64,000 nucleotides of DNA, from the NCBI GenBank assembly GCA_027459625.1, contig DAIDHP010000018.1, positions 1 through 64,000 on the forward strand, written 5' to 3'. Position numbers and translations under genes: made by a program. Origin of the DNA: Chthonomonadales bacterium (GTDB taxonomy: Bacteria; Armatimonadota; Chthonomonadetes; Chthonomonadales; CAJBBX01). Under the pieces are notes generated by a model, which was given only the letters and a program-made list of their open reading frames with translations, made no database searches and was not told the DNA's origin. Shown one piece after another: positions 37,412 to 46,860 of the stretch (the stretch's first letter is position 1; every line of letters begins with the position of its first letter).

Positions 37412-38926
37412 ATGAACTCACTGCAAGCCAACATCCTCGAACTTGTAATTCAAACCTCCACAAATCTCCCATCCGATGTGCGTCAAGTCATATCCAAGGC
37501 GGCTTTATTGGAGAAACAAGGTTCCAGGTCAGGACAGGCGATGTCCATCATCAATAAAAATATCGATATGGCGTGCGATAGCGTTCTTCCAATCTGCCAG
37601 GATACGGGTATGCCCACATTCTTCATCCACTGTCCGGTAGCAACAAATCAGATAGAGATGAAAAAGGCAATCCATTGGGCGATAGACGAGGCGACCCGCC
37701 GTGGAAAATTGCGCCCAAACTCCGTGGATAGCATTACTGGCAGGAACTCAGGGAATAACCTTGGACCGGGCTCGCCGGTCGTGCATTTCGAGCAATGGGA
37801 GAAAGACGAGATTGAAATAATGCTCCTATTGAAGGGTGGAGGATGCGAGAACAAAAATATACAATACTCCGTCCCCTGCGAATTGGAGGGTATTGGCAGA
37901 GCGAACCGCGATCTTGACGGAGTTCATAAATGTATTCTCCACGCAGTCTATCAAGCCCAGGGGCAAGGATGCAGTGCGGGCATACTGGGTGTGTGCGTTG
38001 GCGGTGATCGAACTAGCGGATACAATCACGCCAAGGAGCAATTATTACGTTCCATGAATGATACCAACCCGATACCCGAACTCGCCAAACTTGAAACCAT
38101 GATTATGGAGGAGGCGAACAAGCTTGGAATCGGAACCATGGGTTTTGGCGGAAACGTGACACTACTGGGATGCAAGATAGGCACGCTGAACCGCTTGCCT
38201 GCCAGCTTTTTCGTCTCGGTGGCTTATAACTGCTGGGCTTATAGGCGGATGGGTGTTAAAATGGATCCGGATACCTTTGAAATAAGAGAGTGGATATTCA
38301 GGAATTCAAAACCTAACTTAATGGTGAGACCTGATGAACATATCATCACTGGAACAGAGATCCACCTTACGACTCCTCTTTCGGAGGAACAGGCGAGGAA
38401 ACTCAAGGTGGGGGATGTTGTCTCCATCAGCGGTCCGATGCACACTGGCAGAGACGCGCTTCATAAATATCTTACATCTCATGATTCTCCGGTGAATCTG
38501 GAGGGTGCGGCGCTTTACCATTGTGGTCCGGTGATGGTGAAGGATGAAAATGGAAAATGGCGTGTGAACGCCGCAGGGCCCACCACCTCTATACGTGAAG
38601 AACCGTATCAGGCGGATATTCTGAAAAAGTTCGGCATTCGAGTTGTGATCGGCAAGGGTGGCATGGGAGCCAAAACGCTGAAGGCTCTGCAGGATGTCGG
38701 AGCGGTCTACTTGAACGCAATCGGAGGTGCCGCTCAGTTTTACGCGCAAAGCATACCCGATGTCATCGGAGTGGATTTCCTCGAGGAGTTTGGCGTACCG
38801 GAGGCGATGTGGCATCTCCAAGCAAAAGACTTTATCGCCGTGGTGACGATGGATTCTCATGGCAATAGCCTCCATAAGGATATCGAGGATTCCTCCCTGC
38901 ATGAATTGGAAAAGATTGCGGGTTAA
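37412..38926 (+). CDS. Class I fumarate hydratase, single-chain alpha-beta
   Basis: 504 residues from ATG 37412. An oxygen-sensitive [4Fe-4S] hydratase of the TCA cycle. The alpha part holds LPICQDTGMPTFFI (first cluster Cys), GCSAGILGVCVGGDRTSGYNHAKEQL (second Cys) and NVTLLGCKIGT (third Cys). The beta part starts near residue 290 (LTTPLSEEQARKLKVGDVVSISGPMHTGRDALHKYL) and contains GPTTSIREEPYQ and GKGGMGAKTLKALQDVGAVYLN. Archaeal and many bacterial forms have two subunits; here they are fused as in E. coli FumA/B, though a tartrate or related hydratase cannot be fully excluded. The lipoprotein gene starts 9 bp after the stop. Confidence 0.94.
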   Translation: MNSLQANILELVIQTSTNLPSDVRQVISKAALLEKQGSRSGQAMSIINKNIDMACDSVLPICQDTGMPTFFIHCPVATNQIEMKKAIHWAIDEATRRGKLRPNSVDSITGRNSGNNLGPGSPVVHFEQWEKDEIEIMLLLKGGGCENKNIQYSVPCELEGIGRANRDLDGVHKCILHAVYQAQGQGCSAGILGVCVGGDRTSGYNHAKEQLLRSMNDTNPIPELAKLETMIMEEANKLGIGTMGFGGNVTLLGCKIGTLNRLPASFFVSVAYNCWAYRRMGVKMDPDTFEIREWIFRNSKPNLMVRPDEHIITGTEIHLTTPLSEEQARKLKVGDVVSISGPMHTGRDALHKYLTSHDSPVNLEGAALYHCGPVMVKDENGKWRVNAAGPTTSIREEPYQADILKKFGIRVVIGKGGMGAKTLKALQDVGAVYLNAIGGAAQFYAQSIPDVIGVDFLEEFGVPEAMWHLQAKDFIAVVTMDSHGNSLHKDIEDSSLHELEKIAG

Positions 38927-38935
38927 CAAATTCCA

Positions 38936-40150
38936 ATGGAGTGTTCCGTCCAGCATAGCAATGTTCATATCATAAAGAGAGCCAAACAAACCAGCAAACC
39001 CATCGTAAGTTTTTGGGCAATGGTTGTTATGGCTCTCTTGTTATGCGAATTAACATCCTGTGGGAAAAGGGGTAAGGCCCCTGTCAATTTATCTAACGTT
39101 CCCTATGAGGATATCGCACCGCGATGGTCGCATAATGGGAAATTCATCTGTTTTATTCGCCTTTATGAGAATGGCTACATGAGGTTGTATCTTACTGATG
39201 CAGCTTTGAGTAAAGCGACTCCCCTTACCCCTTCCTTTGAACTGGATCACAATCGTGTGTTCCGTCCGGATTATGCGCAATGGATGGCAAGGGAGGGGCC
39301 TGCATGGAGCGAGAATGACCGATCCATAGCTTATCAGGTGGGAAATTGGAATGAAATAGGCGGAAAAAAGGTGCGATGCGTGAACCTGTATCGCGTATCC
39401 TTGTCCGGCGACCTGAACACTCCGCTCGCGCTGCACGGACATGATTTCAAGGGTACCCTCACTTATTACAGATCCATCGCGTTTTCTCCCGACGGGCGGC
39501 ATTTCGCTTTCATGGGCGACGGCGAGCAAGACGAATCCGATATGTTCCTGCGTGAGTTTCCCATTACCAATCCCGATGACGCAACTCCCTTGTATGATCA
39601 GTATGCGGACACGGATTTTCCCTCATGGTCCCCGAACGGTAATCGTCTGGCTTACCGTCAAGGGATACTGCGAAGCCTCACCTGCAAGAAGATGGAGGAG
39701 TTGTATATCGTTCCCGTCGGTTATGCGAAATTCCAGAGATTCTTCATTCCAGAGGGATTACCGCATCGAATTGTCGGTATCACTTGGAATCCTAATGGGA
39801 AGAGTATTCTTCTCACTCTCGCGAACGATCCATTGAATGCTCGATCGTACTCACTATGGATTGTAACACTCTCCACCGGAAAATTCAAAAGGGTGTCTCC
39901 TGCTGACAACTCCGGTTATTTCGGATGCGCATTTCTTGCTTCAAATATCATTGGGGCTCTGCGACAGAGTCATGAAAACATAGAAGCGGTTGCAATTAAT
40001 TCTCGGAACGAAAAAGTGAACGACATCTGCAGCGTCAAAACCCCGGATGTGGATTGGTCCGCTGTAAATAATGCGTTGGTGTGGGCATCACCAGGGAAAA
40101 TGAATCATACCGTCAAATTGTCGGTCAAGGTTTTCAAAAACACATATTAG
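38936..40150 (+). CDS. TolB-like beta-propeller lipoprotein
   Basis: 404 residues. An N-terminal basic stretch, a hydrophobic core (FWAMVVMALLLCE) and the lipobox LTSC place it as a membrane-anchored lipoprotein. The body carries WD40-like PD40 repeats as in TolB and DPP-IV propellers: IAPRWSHNGKFICFIR, GPAWSENDRSIAYQ, SIAFSPDGRHFAFMGD, FPSWSPNGNRLAYRQ, ITWNPNGKSILLTL. It lacks the TolB N-terminal domain and no tol-pal genes are near, so a scaffold or binding role is likely but unknown. It follows fumarase by 9 bp and has no strong ribosome site of its own, so translation may be coupled. Confidence 0.8.
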   Translation: MECSVQHSNVHIIKRAKQTSKPIVSFWAMVVMALLLCELTSCGKRGKAPVNLSNVPYEDIAPRWSHNGKFICFIRLYENGYMRLYLTDAALSKATPLTPSFELDHNRVFRPDYAQWMAREGPAWSENDRSIAYQVGNWNEIGGKKVRCVNLYRVSLSGDLNTPLALHGHDFKGTLTYYRSIAFSPDGRHFAFMGDGEQDESDMFLREFPITNPDDATPLYDQYADTDFPSWSPNGNRLAYRQGILRSLTCKKMEELYIVPVGYAKFQRFFIPEGLPHRIVGITWNPNGKSILLTLANDPLNARSYSLWIVTLSTGKFKRVSPADNSGYFGCAFLASNIIGALRQSHENIEAVAINSRNEKVNDICSVKTPDVDWSAVNNALVWASPGKMNHTVKLSVKVFKNTY

Positions 40151-40210
40151 AAAGAAATGCCAGCAATCCTTGGATGCTAGTGATGCAAATACCGGACAAT
40201 ATGAGAACTT

Positions 40211-41212
40211 TTATTCCATTTTATCAATAATGGCGTTTGTGATTTCCGTCGTGGTTGCAACACCCCCTAAATCGCGAGTTAGGAACTTACCCTCCTCCAA
40301 CACAGCATGAACCGCCTTCTCAATCATATCCGCCTTCTCTGTTTCATGAATGTGCCGCAGCATTAAAACCGACGAAAGGATCATGGCGATCGGATTCGCC
40401 AAGTTTTTTCCTGCTATGTCCGGCGCGGATCCATGAACCGCCTCGAACAGCGCGGTTCCACCGGCGCCGTAGTTTCCGCTTGGCGTAACCCCCAATCCGC
40501 CCACAAGTCCTGAGCAAAGGTCGGAGATAATGTCACCGTAGAGGTTCTCCATAACCATCACGTCGAAACGCTCAGGGCGGGTGACCAACTGCATGCAGGT
40601 GTTATCGACGATAAGCTCTTCGTATTCGATCTCGGGATAATCCCTGGCGCATTTACGCATGCATTCTAGGAACAACCCGTCCGCCATCTTCATGATGTTC
40701 GCCTTGTGCACTGCGGTCACTTTTGTCCGGTGCCATTCCCTTGCGATCTCAAAAGCGAAATTCCCAATCCGCATGCAGGCAACCTCGGTGATGATTTTCA
40801 GACTCTCCACCACACCGGGAATCACCACATGCTCCAAACCCGAATACAGATCTTCGCTGTTTTCGCGAAGAATCACGATGTCCACGTTATCGAAACGCGT
40901 CTTGATTCCAGGAATGTTCTTCACTGGGCGAACGTTGGCGTAAAGGCTTAGTCTTTTTCTAAGTGTGACATTCGCACTGGCAAAGCCGCTCCCGATTGGT
41001 GTGGTGATGGGTCCCTTCAACGCTACGCGGTTTCGGGATATGGAGTTGATGACCTGATCGGGTACCGGGGTGCCGTGTTTTTGCATTACTTCGGCTCCAG
41101 CCTCCATTCTCTCCCAATCGATATCCACATGTGCGTGATCCATGATTTGGACTACCGCGTTGCTGACTTCGGGACCGATACCGTCCCCTGGAATTAACGT
41201 GATCTTATGCAT
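40211..41212 (-). CDS. NAD-type isocitrate dehydrogenase
   Basis: 333 residues; GGGAGATTGTATTA precedes ATG 41212. Beta-decarboxylating dehydrogenase family: LIPGDGIGPEV at the N-terminus, the substrate helix ASANVTLRKRLSLYANVRPVK with Ser and Asn positions used by isocitrate dehydrogenases, RENSEDLYSGLEH, AVHKANIMKMADG (catalytic Lys), MENLYGDIISDLCSGLVGGLG (metal Asp residues) and VHGSAPDIAGKNLANP. This motif set is typical of NAD-dependent, IDH3-like enzymes; isopropylmalate or homoisocitrate dehydrogenase is a less likely alternative. No leu or lys genes are near, while fumarase is divergent one gene away. Confidence 0.9.
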   Translation of the reverse strand: MHKITLIPGDGIGPEVSNAVVQIMDHAHVDIDWERMEAGAEVMQKHGTPVPDQVINSISRNRVALKGPITTPIGSGFASANVTLRKRLSLYANVRPVKNIPGIKTRFDNVDIVILRENSEDLYSGLEHVVIPGVVESLKIITEVACMRIGNFAFEIAREWHRTKVTAVHKANIMKMADGLFLECMRKCARDYPEIEYEELIVDNTCMQLVTRPERFDVMVMENLYGDIISDLCSGLVGGLGVTPSGNYGAGGTALFEAVHGSAPDIAGKNLANPIAMILSSVLMLRHIHETEKADMIEKAVHAVLEEGKFLTRDLGGVATTTEITNAIIDKME

Positions 41213-41402
41213 TAATACAATCTCCCTGTGTTTTCATGAAGGCGATGTTGGATTTTTCCTTATGAATGAATGTACGTAATGTATCGTGCAATTGCTCGCA
41301 CAATCAACTATGAACCGCTTGCCGCTGCAAAATAAAGCTTGATCGCTCGTGAATCCAAAGCTGTTTTTGAAAAGAAACGAAGTTCGTGACTTCACTATAC
41401 CG

Positions 41403-42635
41403 TCAGCTCTCATCAGACATCTCATTTTCTGCGTGAAGCCTCTCTCGTACTTGATTTAACATACGATCCGCGTACCCCTTGAAATCGCTATCTGGATAAT
41501 CTGAGATAAAATCCGCCAAGCGCTCCGCCGCTTCCAGATTATGCGAACCGCTATTCGTCAGAAGGGTCGCAATTCGCAAATGCACCATCTCTGTCTCCGG
41601 TGTGGAATGAGACGAATCCAGTAAGGCCTGCAGAATATCCAAGCTGGCTCTCCAATCCCCGTTTTCCTCCATGTATGAGGCGACTTTGAGCGTTTCTGAT
41701 GAAGAGAGAATAAGCTGAGGATCAATGGTGCGCATATCAGCGTAAATAGCCAACGCCTCCTTTTGATTTCCTTCTTTCAGCAGGGCGCTCAACAAACGCC
41801 CATATCTCTGGAGCCCAGGCTCCCTTTCTCCGGCGAGAATCCAGCAACGAGCCGATTCCTTGAGCGCCTTGAGATTCTCCGGTTGCAACGCAAGAAGATG
41901 ATCCCATTTCATCGCCGCTGAGACATGTGACCCGTGCTTCATGTCCTTTTCAGCGGATGTTGTGACGTAATCTCTCCGCCCTTCGTGATACATATGAAAC
42001 GATTGCCCCGCAAGTATGCCAAAAAGGAAACCTGTTATATGCGCCCAATGCGCCACTGCATTGAAGAGTTGGTTGAATTCGTGATGAAGCGACAGAGCCG
42101 CCATCGTCATCTCCGAGATGAGAAAAATCGCCAGCACTAGAATGGCGGGTATTTGAAAAGGAACACCCACGAATCGAATTTTCGAACGGTAAAATCTTAC
42201 TGCGTATAAACCCATCAAAGCTGAAATCGCCCCGGAAGCTCCGATTATGGGCATCATATGGTCGGTCCCGGGAATCATTAATACAATGATCGCTTGAATC
42301 GCGCCGGTGACCATCATTGCCATAAGGTAAAAAAGTAGGAATTTCAACCAGCCTATCGCATCCTCGACACTGCTGCCAAAAACCCACAGGAAAAGCATAT
42401 TGACTGAGAGGTGAAATACATCCTCATGCAAAAAGCCATACGTAATAAAGGAGTACCAATGCATCTGGTATGGTACCAAGGATAGGTTCGTGAAAAGAAC
42501 AAGCAGGGAGTTCCCATTTGTTAGTTTCCAGAATATCGCGAAGACGCCAAATATTAAGTAATGGATCAGAATGAGAATTATGACCGTTATGGGTACATTC
42601 TTAGGCGGACGGTCACTTGAATAGGGAAGCAGCAT
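41403..42635 (-). CDS. Rhomboid intramembrane protease with C-terminal TPR region
   Basis: 410 residues. Residues 15-215 hold a six-helix rhomboid core with HLSVNMLFLWVFG (helix 2), the serine motif IIGASGAISALMG (Ser134) and HWAHITGFLFG (His199), so the Ser-His dyad is complete. Residues about 225-410 are cytoplasmic helical repeats resembling TPRs (WDHLLALQPENLKALKESARCWILAGE, YGRLLSALLKEGNQKEALAIYADM). The TPR part probably recruits partners or substrates. It is divergent from hrcA, with a promoter region between them. Confidence 0.92.
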   Translation of the reverse strand: MLLPYSSDRPPKNVPITVIILILIHYLIFGVFAIFWKLTNGNSLLVLFTNLSLVPYQMHWYSFITYGFLHEDVFHLSVNMLFLWVFGSSVEDAIGWLKFLLFYLMAMMVTGAIQAIIVLMIPGTDHMMPIIGASGAISALMGLYAVRFYRSKIRFVGVPFQIPAILVLAIFLISEMTMAALSLHHEFNQLFNAVAHWAHITGFLFGILAGQSFHMYHEGRRDYVTTSAEKDMKHGSHVSAAMKWDHLLALQPENLKALKESARCWILAGEREPGLQRYGRLLSALLKEGNQKEALAIYADMRTIDPQLILSSSETLKVASYMEENGDWRASLDILQALLDSSHSTPETEMVHLRIATLLTNSGSHNLEAAERLADFISDYPDSDFKGYADRMLNQVRERLHAENEMSDES

Positions 42636-42746
42636 TGATGAACAGATCGCTCTCTTTTATCCTTGAATGCATTATTATATACGAAAAATGCGGTTGGTGT
42701 AGCAACCAGCATATGAGCAATGGATTGCACTCCTCCTACCTATCGG

Positions 42747-42776
42747 TTGACTTATAACCGCCAAGAGGATTATAAT
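42747..42776 (+). promoter_or_regulatory. Promoter of hrcA
   Basis: TTGACT (42747-42752) and TATAAT (42771-42776), spacer 18 bp, about 115 bp upstream of hrcA. I looked for the CIRCE operator TTAGCACTC-N9-GAGTGCTAA and found no paired copy. Confidence 0.65.
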
Positions 42777-42892
42777 AAACAATGGAAATCGTAAAAAACA
42801 CAGTTTACGCCGTTATTGAAATTGCTTGCGATTAAGCAGGGATATTTGCAATTCTCTTTATTATATACCCTTGTTTCCCAGGGATGATAGCA

Positions 42893-43921
42893 ATGGATCA
42901 TAGGAAAGGACAGATTCTACACGCCATAATCAATGATTATGTGGAGACAGCTTCTCCAATTGGTTCGGACTGGCTGGTATCACATTATGACTTTGGATGT
43001 AAGTCCGCTACAATACGCAATGAGATGGCTGAAATGCTGGATATGGGGTATTTGCTTCAACCTCACACATCGGCTGGACGCATCCCCTCCAATTTGGGTT
43101 ATCGATATTACGTGGATTGTCTTATGAAGCCGAGTGTGATTGAGGATGAAGTCACGAAATCTTTTCGCGCCTTTGATGAATCATCCGTTGCTGCGGAGGA
43201 GTTGATACAATTAACGTGTAAATTTCTCGCATATATGACTCAATATCCTTCCGTGGCGATCTTTCCCTCCATTTCGGAAGCATCCGTGCAGAGGATTTTC
43301 CTATCCTCCGCCAGTACGCATCACATTCTTTTCGTGACACTCTTCCAATCAGGACATATTGAACACCATTTGATAGAGGTGGATCAGGCGGTTAAAGATT
43401 CACAACTTCAAAAAATCACAAACATAGTGAACATGAATGTCTCTGGGCGCAATTTAAAGGATATCACGAAAATGGACCTGATTGTTTTGTCCAATGATAT
43501 CCTTGCAGATAGGCAAATCCTGTCAGCGATACAACAGATCATTAAGGAAATGACCACACATTTGTCAAATGATAAAGTTTTTCTTGAAGGTGCAGTGAAT
43601 TTATTGCGCCAGAGAGAGTTTCACGATGTTATGAAATTGGAGCAACTTCTGAACCTCCTGGATCAGCGCAGTATTCTTTGGCGGGTTTTTCTGCGAATAC
43701 CCACCAATCAAGGTGTGACCGTATTCATTGGCAATGAAACGGATGTCACGGACATGTCGGAATGCAGTCTTGTGGTTTCCAGTTATCACATACGCGAAAG
43801 AACTGCTGGTTATTTGGGGGTGTTAGGTCCCACTCGGATGCATTATGATCGCGCCGTCGCGGCTGTGGATACGATGTCGCGTCAATTGTCAAATATGCTG
43901 TCACGCACCGTTTTGGATTGA
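42893..43921 (+). CDS. hrcA: Heat-inducible transcription repressor HrcA
   Basis: 342 residues from ATG 42893 (AGGG at proper distance); ATG 42884 is less likely. The N-terminal winged helix is clear: MDHRKGQILHAIINDYVETASPIGSDWL, SATIRNEMAEMLDMGYLLQPHTSAGRIPSNLGYRYYVD. The rest is the HrcA dimerisation and inserted-domain body. HrcA binds CIRCE operators to repress groE and dnaK operons and needs GroEL to fold. No CIRCE is seen upstream, so autoregulation is not supported. A terminator separates it from grpE, so the two are not one simple operon. Confidence 0.96.
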   Translation: MDHRKGQILHAIINDYVETASPIGSDWLVSHYDFGCKSATIRNEMAEMLDMGYLLQPHTSAGRIPSNLGYRYYVDCLMKPSVIEDEVTKSFRAFDESSVAAEELIQLTCKFLAYMTQYPSVAIFPSISEASVQRIFLSSASTHHILFVTLFQSGHIEHHLIEVDQAVKDSQLQKITNIVNMNVSGRNLKDITKMDLIVLSNDILADRQILSAIQQIIKEMTTHLSNDKVFLEGAVNLLRQREFHDVMKLEQLLNLLDQRSILWRVFLRIPTNQGVTVFIGNETDVTDMSECSLVVSSYHIRERTAGYLGVLGPTRMHYDRAVAAVDTMSRQLSNMLSRTVLD

Positions 43922-43930
43922 GTTAAGTTT

Positions 43931-43961
43931 GGGTTCAGCGTTCGATGTGCTGAACCCTTTT
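43931..43961 (+). terminator. Rho-independent terminator after hrcA
   Basis: GGGTTCAGC (43931-43939) pairs with GCTGAACCC (43949-43957), followed by TTTT. It lies between hrcA and grpE. Confidence 0.85.
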
Positions 43962-44086
43962 GTGTGCATATCGCGCTTGGCGATGGTGCGGTGATATTTT
44001 CAGATACGTCAATGTTTTGCAGTCTCTACAGGATTTGATGTCATGAATGTAGGGCTGGCTTTTCAGACCATAAAAGGAGTTGAATA

Positions 44087-44761
44087 ATGACTCGTCATAC
44101 GAAACACGATAACCATAAGGATAATCACGATGAACCGGAACCCGCAGCATCCGTGGAGATTTCGCCGGAGGCGATAAAATCGAATGATGAGCCACTCTCC
44201 ATTGAGGAGGAGGCTGCCGAGGAGCCAAGAAATGATAAGAACATGGTTACATCCGAGGATGTGAACCAGAGCACAGATGATCGTCTAAGTCCGAATGCAG
44301 ATTTAAACAATAAGATTACAGAACTGCAAAAGCAGGTGGATACGGAGCATGACCTCTACATGCGCGCCATAGCGGAATATCAAAACTTCCGCCGTCGCAA
44401 TGAGGAGCAGAAAAAGGAGGCAATCTCATTCGCCAATTCCGAGCTTCTTCGATCCCTTCTGCCTATCTTGGACAATTTCGAAAGAGCGATCGCCTCTGCG
44501 GAAAAAAATCAGGCATTCGAAGCGTTGTCAAATGGTGTGACGCTGATAATGAGACAGATGCAGGATTTTCTTTCCAAAAACGGTGTGGAACCAATAGAAT
44601 CCGTGGGTGAAATATTCGATCCGAACCTCCATGAAGCCATAATTCGGGTTGAGGATGAGGAGCACGATGAAAACACAATCCTTGACGAGATCCAGAAAGG
44701 TTATACGTTAAAAGGCCGAGTGTTACGCCCCGCTCAAGTGAGGGTGGCTGTAAAAGAATGA
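44087..44761 (+). CDS. grpE: Nucleotide exchange factor GrpE
   Basis: 224 residues; AAAAGGAGTTGAATA precedes ATG 44087. A long acidic disordered N-terminus (about 75 residues, longer than E. coli's) leads to the coiled coil (ITELQKQVDTEHDLYMRAIAEYQNFRRRNEEQK) and the C-terminal beta wing (NGVEPIESVGEIFDPNLHEAIIRVEDEEHDENTI, GYTLKGRVLRPAQVRVAVKE). GrpE is the ADP/ATP exchange partner of DnaK. dnaK and dnaJ are not downstream; instead glmM overlaps by 4 bp (ATGA). Confidence 0.96.
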   Translation: MTRHTKHDNHKDNHDEPEPAASVEISPEAIKSNDEPLSIEEEAAEEPRNDKNMVTSEDVNQSTDDRLSPNADLNNKITELQKQVDTEHDLYMRAIAEYQNFRRRNEEQKKEAISFANSELLRSLLPILDNFERAIASAEKNQAFEALSNGVTLIMRQMQDFLSKNGVEPIESVGEIFDPNLHEAIIRVEDEEHDENTILDEIQKGYTLKGRVLRPAQVRVAVKE

Positions 44762-46101
44762 GCGCACCTTTCCCAAAGTTTGGCACTGATGGCATTCGAG
44801 GGGTGGCGAACGAAACTTTAACCCCTCATGTGGCGATGGTCCTTGGCATGGCGGCGGCGTATGTGTTGGGACGTCACTCCTCGGAACGTCATTTTCTCGT
44901 TGGCAGAGACACTCGCCTCTCGGGATTGATGCTCGAAGCTGGACTGAACGCCGGATTATCCAGCATGGGGGCTATTCCTATCAGTATTGGCGTTATTCCG
45001 ACCCCTGCGGTCGCCAGGCTCACACTGCGCCACAAAGCCGTTTCGGGCGTGGTAATTTCCGCATCGCATAACCCTTACGAGGATAACGGTATCAAATTCT
45101 TCGGCAATGATGGAAGGAAGCTTAGCGATGAAGTCGAAGAGGAGATTGAGAACGCGATGAGCCAATGGGAGACGCTTCCTCGCCCATTAGCCGCCAGCAT
45201 AGGCGTCCCCCGCCAAGATGAAAGCATGCGCGATGAATACCTTGAAAACCTATTGCGAATGGTGGATTTCTCACTCAAGGGTGTGCGAATCGTTTTGGAT
45301 TGCGCAAACGGGGCTGCGTATGACATTGCTCCGAAACTTTTTTCAGAACTTGGCGCGGAGGTCTGCGTCATTCATCACGAACCTGACGGGGTGAATATCA
45401 ATTTGGATTGTGGCTCCACTCATCCAGCGCATCTCTCCCAAAAAACGAAGGAGTTTGGCGCGGCTGCGGGTTTGGCATTTGACGGGGATTGCGACAGAGT
45501 TATGATGTGCGATGAAAACGGCGACATCGTCGACGGCGACAAAATGATGGCGATTTGCGCACTCAACATGAAGAAGATGCGGGTCTTAAATCCCGCCGCC
45601 GTTGTGGCAACGGTGATGAGCAACGCAGGGTTGGAGGTCGCGCTTAACAACGCGGGCATTCAACTGATACGCACGGATGTGGGCGACCGTTATGTGGCGG
45701 AGGAGATGCATCGCATCCACGCCCTCATTGGCGGAGAACAATCCGGTCATATTCTCCTACCAAATTTAACTCTGACCGGAGATGGGATGGTGACAGGATT
45801 ACAGATATTGAAGGTGATGCGAAACGAAGGGAAACCTTTGTTCGAGCTTGCTTCAGTAGTGAGAACCTGTCCGCAGTTACTGAAAAATGTGCGAGTGAAA
45901 GACCGGTTGGCGTGGAAATCGGATCCTGCAATTCAAAAGGCCATTTCCGATGCGAGATCGAAATTAACCAAACCGGAATGGCTTTCAGTTAGACCATCGG
46001 GAACGGAACCGCTCGTTCGCGTTATGGCGCAAGATACGGATGCAGAGCGTGTGGAGGAGGTTGTACATTCCCTATGCGACCTCATCAGTGCGACTGCATG
46101 A
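44758..46101 (+). CDS. glmM: Phosphoglucosamine mutase GlmM
   Basis: 447 residues, the usual GlmM size. It converts glucosamine-6-phosphate to glucosamine-1-phosphate for UDP-GlcNAc synthesis. FGTDGIRGVANETLTPHVAM opens the protein; the phosphoserine loop is GVVISASHNPYEDNGIKFFG, metal loop FDGDCDRVMM, sugar-binding GGEQSGHIL and phosphate-binding RPSGTEPLVRVM. The start codon overlaps the grpE stop, so the two are co-translated. It converges with a polysaccharide deacetylase that belongs to a glycan operon. Confidence 0.97.
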   Translation: MSAPFPKFGTDGIRGVANETLTPHVAMVLGMAAAYVLGRHSSERHFLVGRDTRLSGLMLEAGLNAGLSSMGAIPISIGVIPTPAVARLTLRHKAVSGVVISASHNPYEDNGIKFFGNDGRKLSDEVEEEIENAMSQWETLPRPLAASIGVPRQDESMRDEYLENLLRMVDFSLKGVRIVLDCANGAAYDIAPKLFSELGAEVCVIHHEPDGVNINLDCGSTHPAHLSQKTKEFGAAAGLAFDGDCDRVMMCDENGDIVDGDKMMAICALNMKKMRVLNPAAVVATVMSNAGLEVALNNAGIQLIRTDVGDRYVAEEMHRIHALIGGEQSGHILLPNLTLTGDGMVTGLQILKVMRNEGKPLFELASVVRTCPQLLKNVRVKDRLAWKSDPAIQKAISDARSKLTKPEWLSVRPSGTEPLVRVMAQDTDAERVEEVVHSLCDLISATA

Positions 46102-46114
46102 CGAATATCATCTT

Positions 46115-46837
46115 TCAACCTAAAAACGGGCGTATCCACATGCGATAAATGAGACCGGCTATTCCGTCTCTCGTAGCGATTTTAACCCTGGGAATAAGAA
46201 ACGGGTCCTCCGTTTTCATAGCAATTCCGCTTTTGGTTGTGCAAGCTCCAACATATCCGTATTTTTTTACTAATGCGATCGTATCCTGATTATAACCACC
46301 ATACGGATAGCAGAATGTATGGGGCGCCCGCCCTATTATCGCCTCGATGCCTGAAGTTCCGAAAGCTATCTCCTTTTCAGCCTCATCAATTCCAATCCGG
46401 TCCAGGTGAACGTGGCTGTGAGTATGACCGGCGATCTCCCATCCCTGTTTATGCAATTCCCTGATGTCATCCAATCCAATGAGTTGAGACAGAGGTTTCT
46501 CATGGTGCTTACACCAGTGGTTCAACTGTCCGATCCATTTGGTTGGTATAAAAAGGGTCGCCTTCCATCCAAACTCATCCAGAATAGGTTTGGCGTGCTT
46601 CATAAGACCCAGGTAACCATCGTCAAATGTAAGACACAGAGGCTTTTTGGGAAGGGGGGCGTCATCATACACCCCTGCCACGGTTTCGGCAAATGTTACA
46701 GCTTCGTAACCCAACCCATGCAAAAAACGAATCTGCTTGCGAAAATCACTCTCGCTAATGTTTAAAATTTTGTTAACGGTGGGTTCCCCAATTTTGTGAT
46801 ACATCAGAACTGGAACAGTGATGGCTTTTTTTTTCAT
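46115..46837 (-). CDS. Polysaccharide deacetylase (NodB/CE4 fold)
   Basis: 240 residues. NodB-homology motifs: LTFDDGYLGLM (Asp base and metal Asp), GHTHSHVHL (metal-binding His pair), and RAPHTFCYPYGGYNQDTI (MT3). This is the compact PgaB/IcaB-like type without a visible signal peptide, so the cellular site is uncertain. It probably N-deacetylates a GlcNAc-containing surface glycan or lipid-linked sugar. It is the last gene of a leftward set, 23 bp after the ArnT-like gene. Confidence 0.9.
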   Translation of the reverse strand: MKKKAITVPVLMYHKIGEPTVNKILNISESDFRKQIRFLHGLGYEAVTFAETVAGVYDDAPLPKKPLCLTFDDGYLGLMKHAKPILDEFGWKATLFIPTKWIGQLNHWCKHHEKPLSQLIGLDDIRELHKQGWEIAGHTHSHVHLDRIGIDEAEKEIAFGTSGIEAIIGRAPHTFCYPYGGYNQDTIALVKKYGYVGACTTKSGIAMKTEDPFLIPRVKIATRDGIAGLIYRMWIRPFLG

Positions 46838-46860
46838 TTTCTATTTCTAACCAAGGTGCG

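Noticed and set aside
42700-42890. CIRCE operator upstream of hrcA
   Set aside because: A single TTGCACTC-like stretch is present near 42725, but no matching GAGTGC half follows at the needed spacing.
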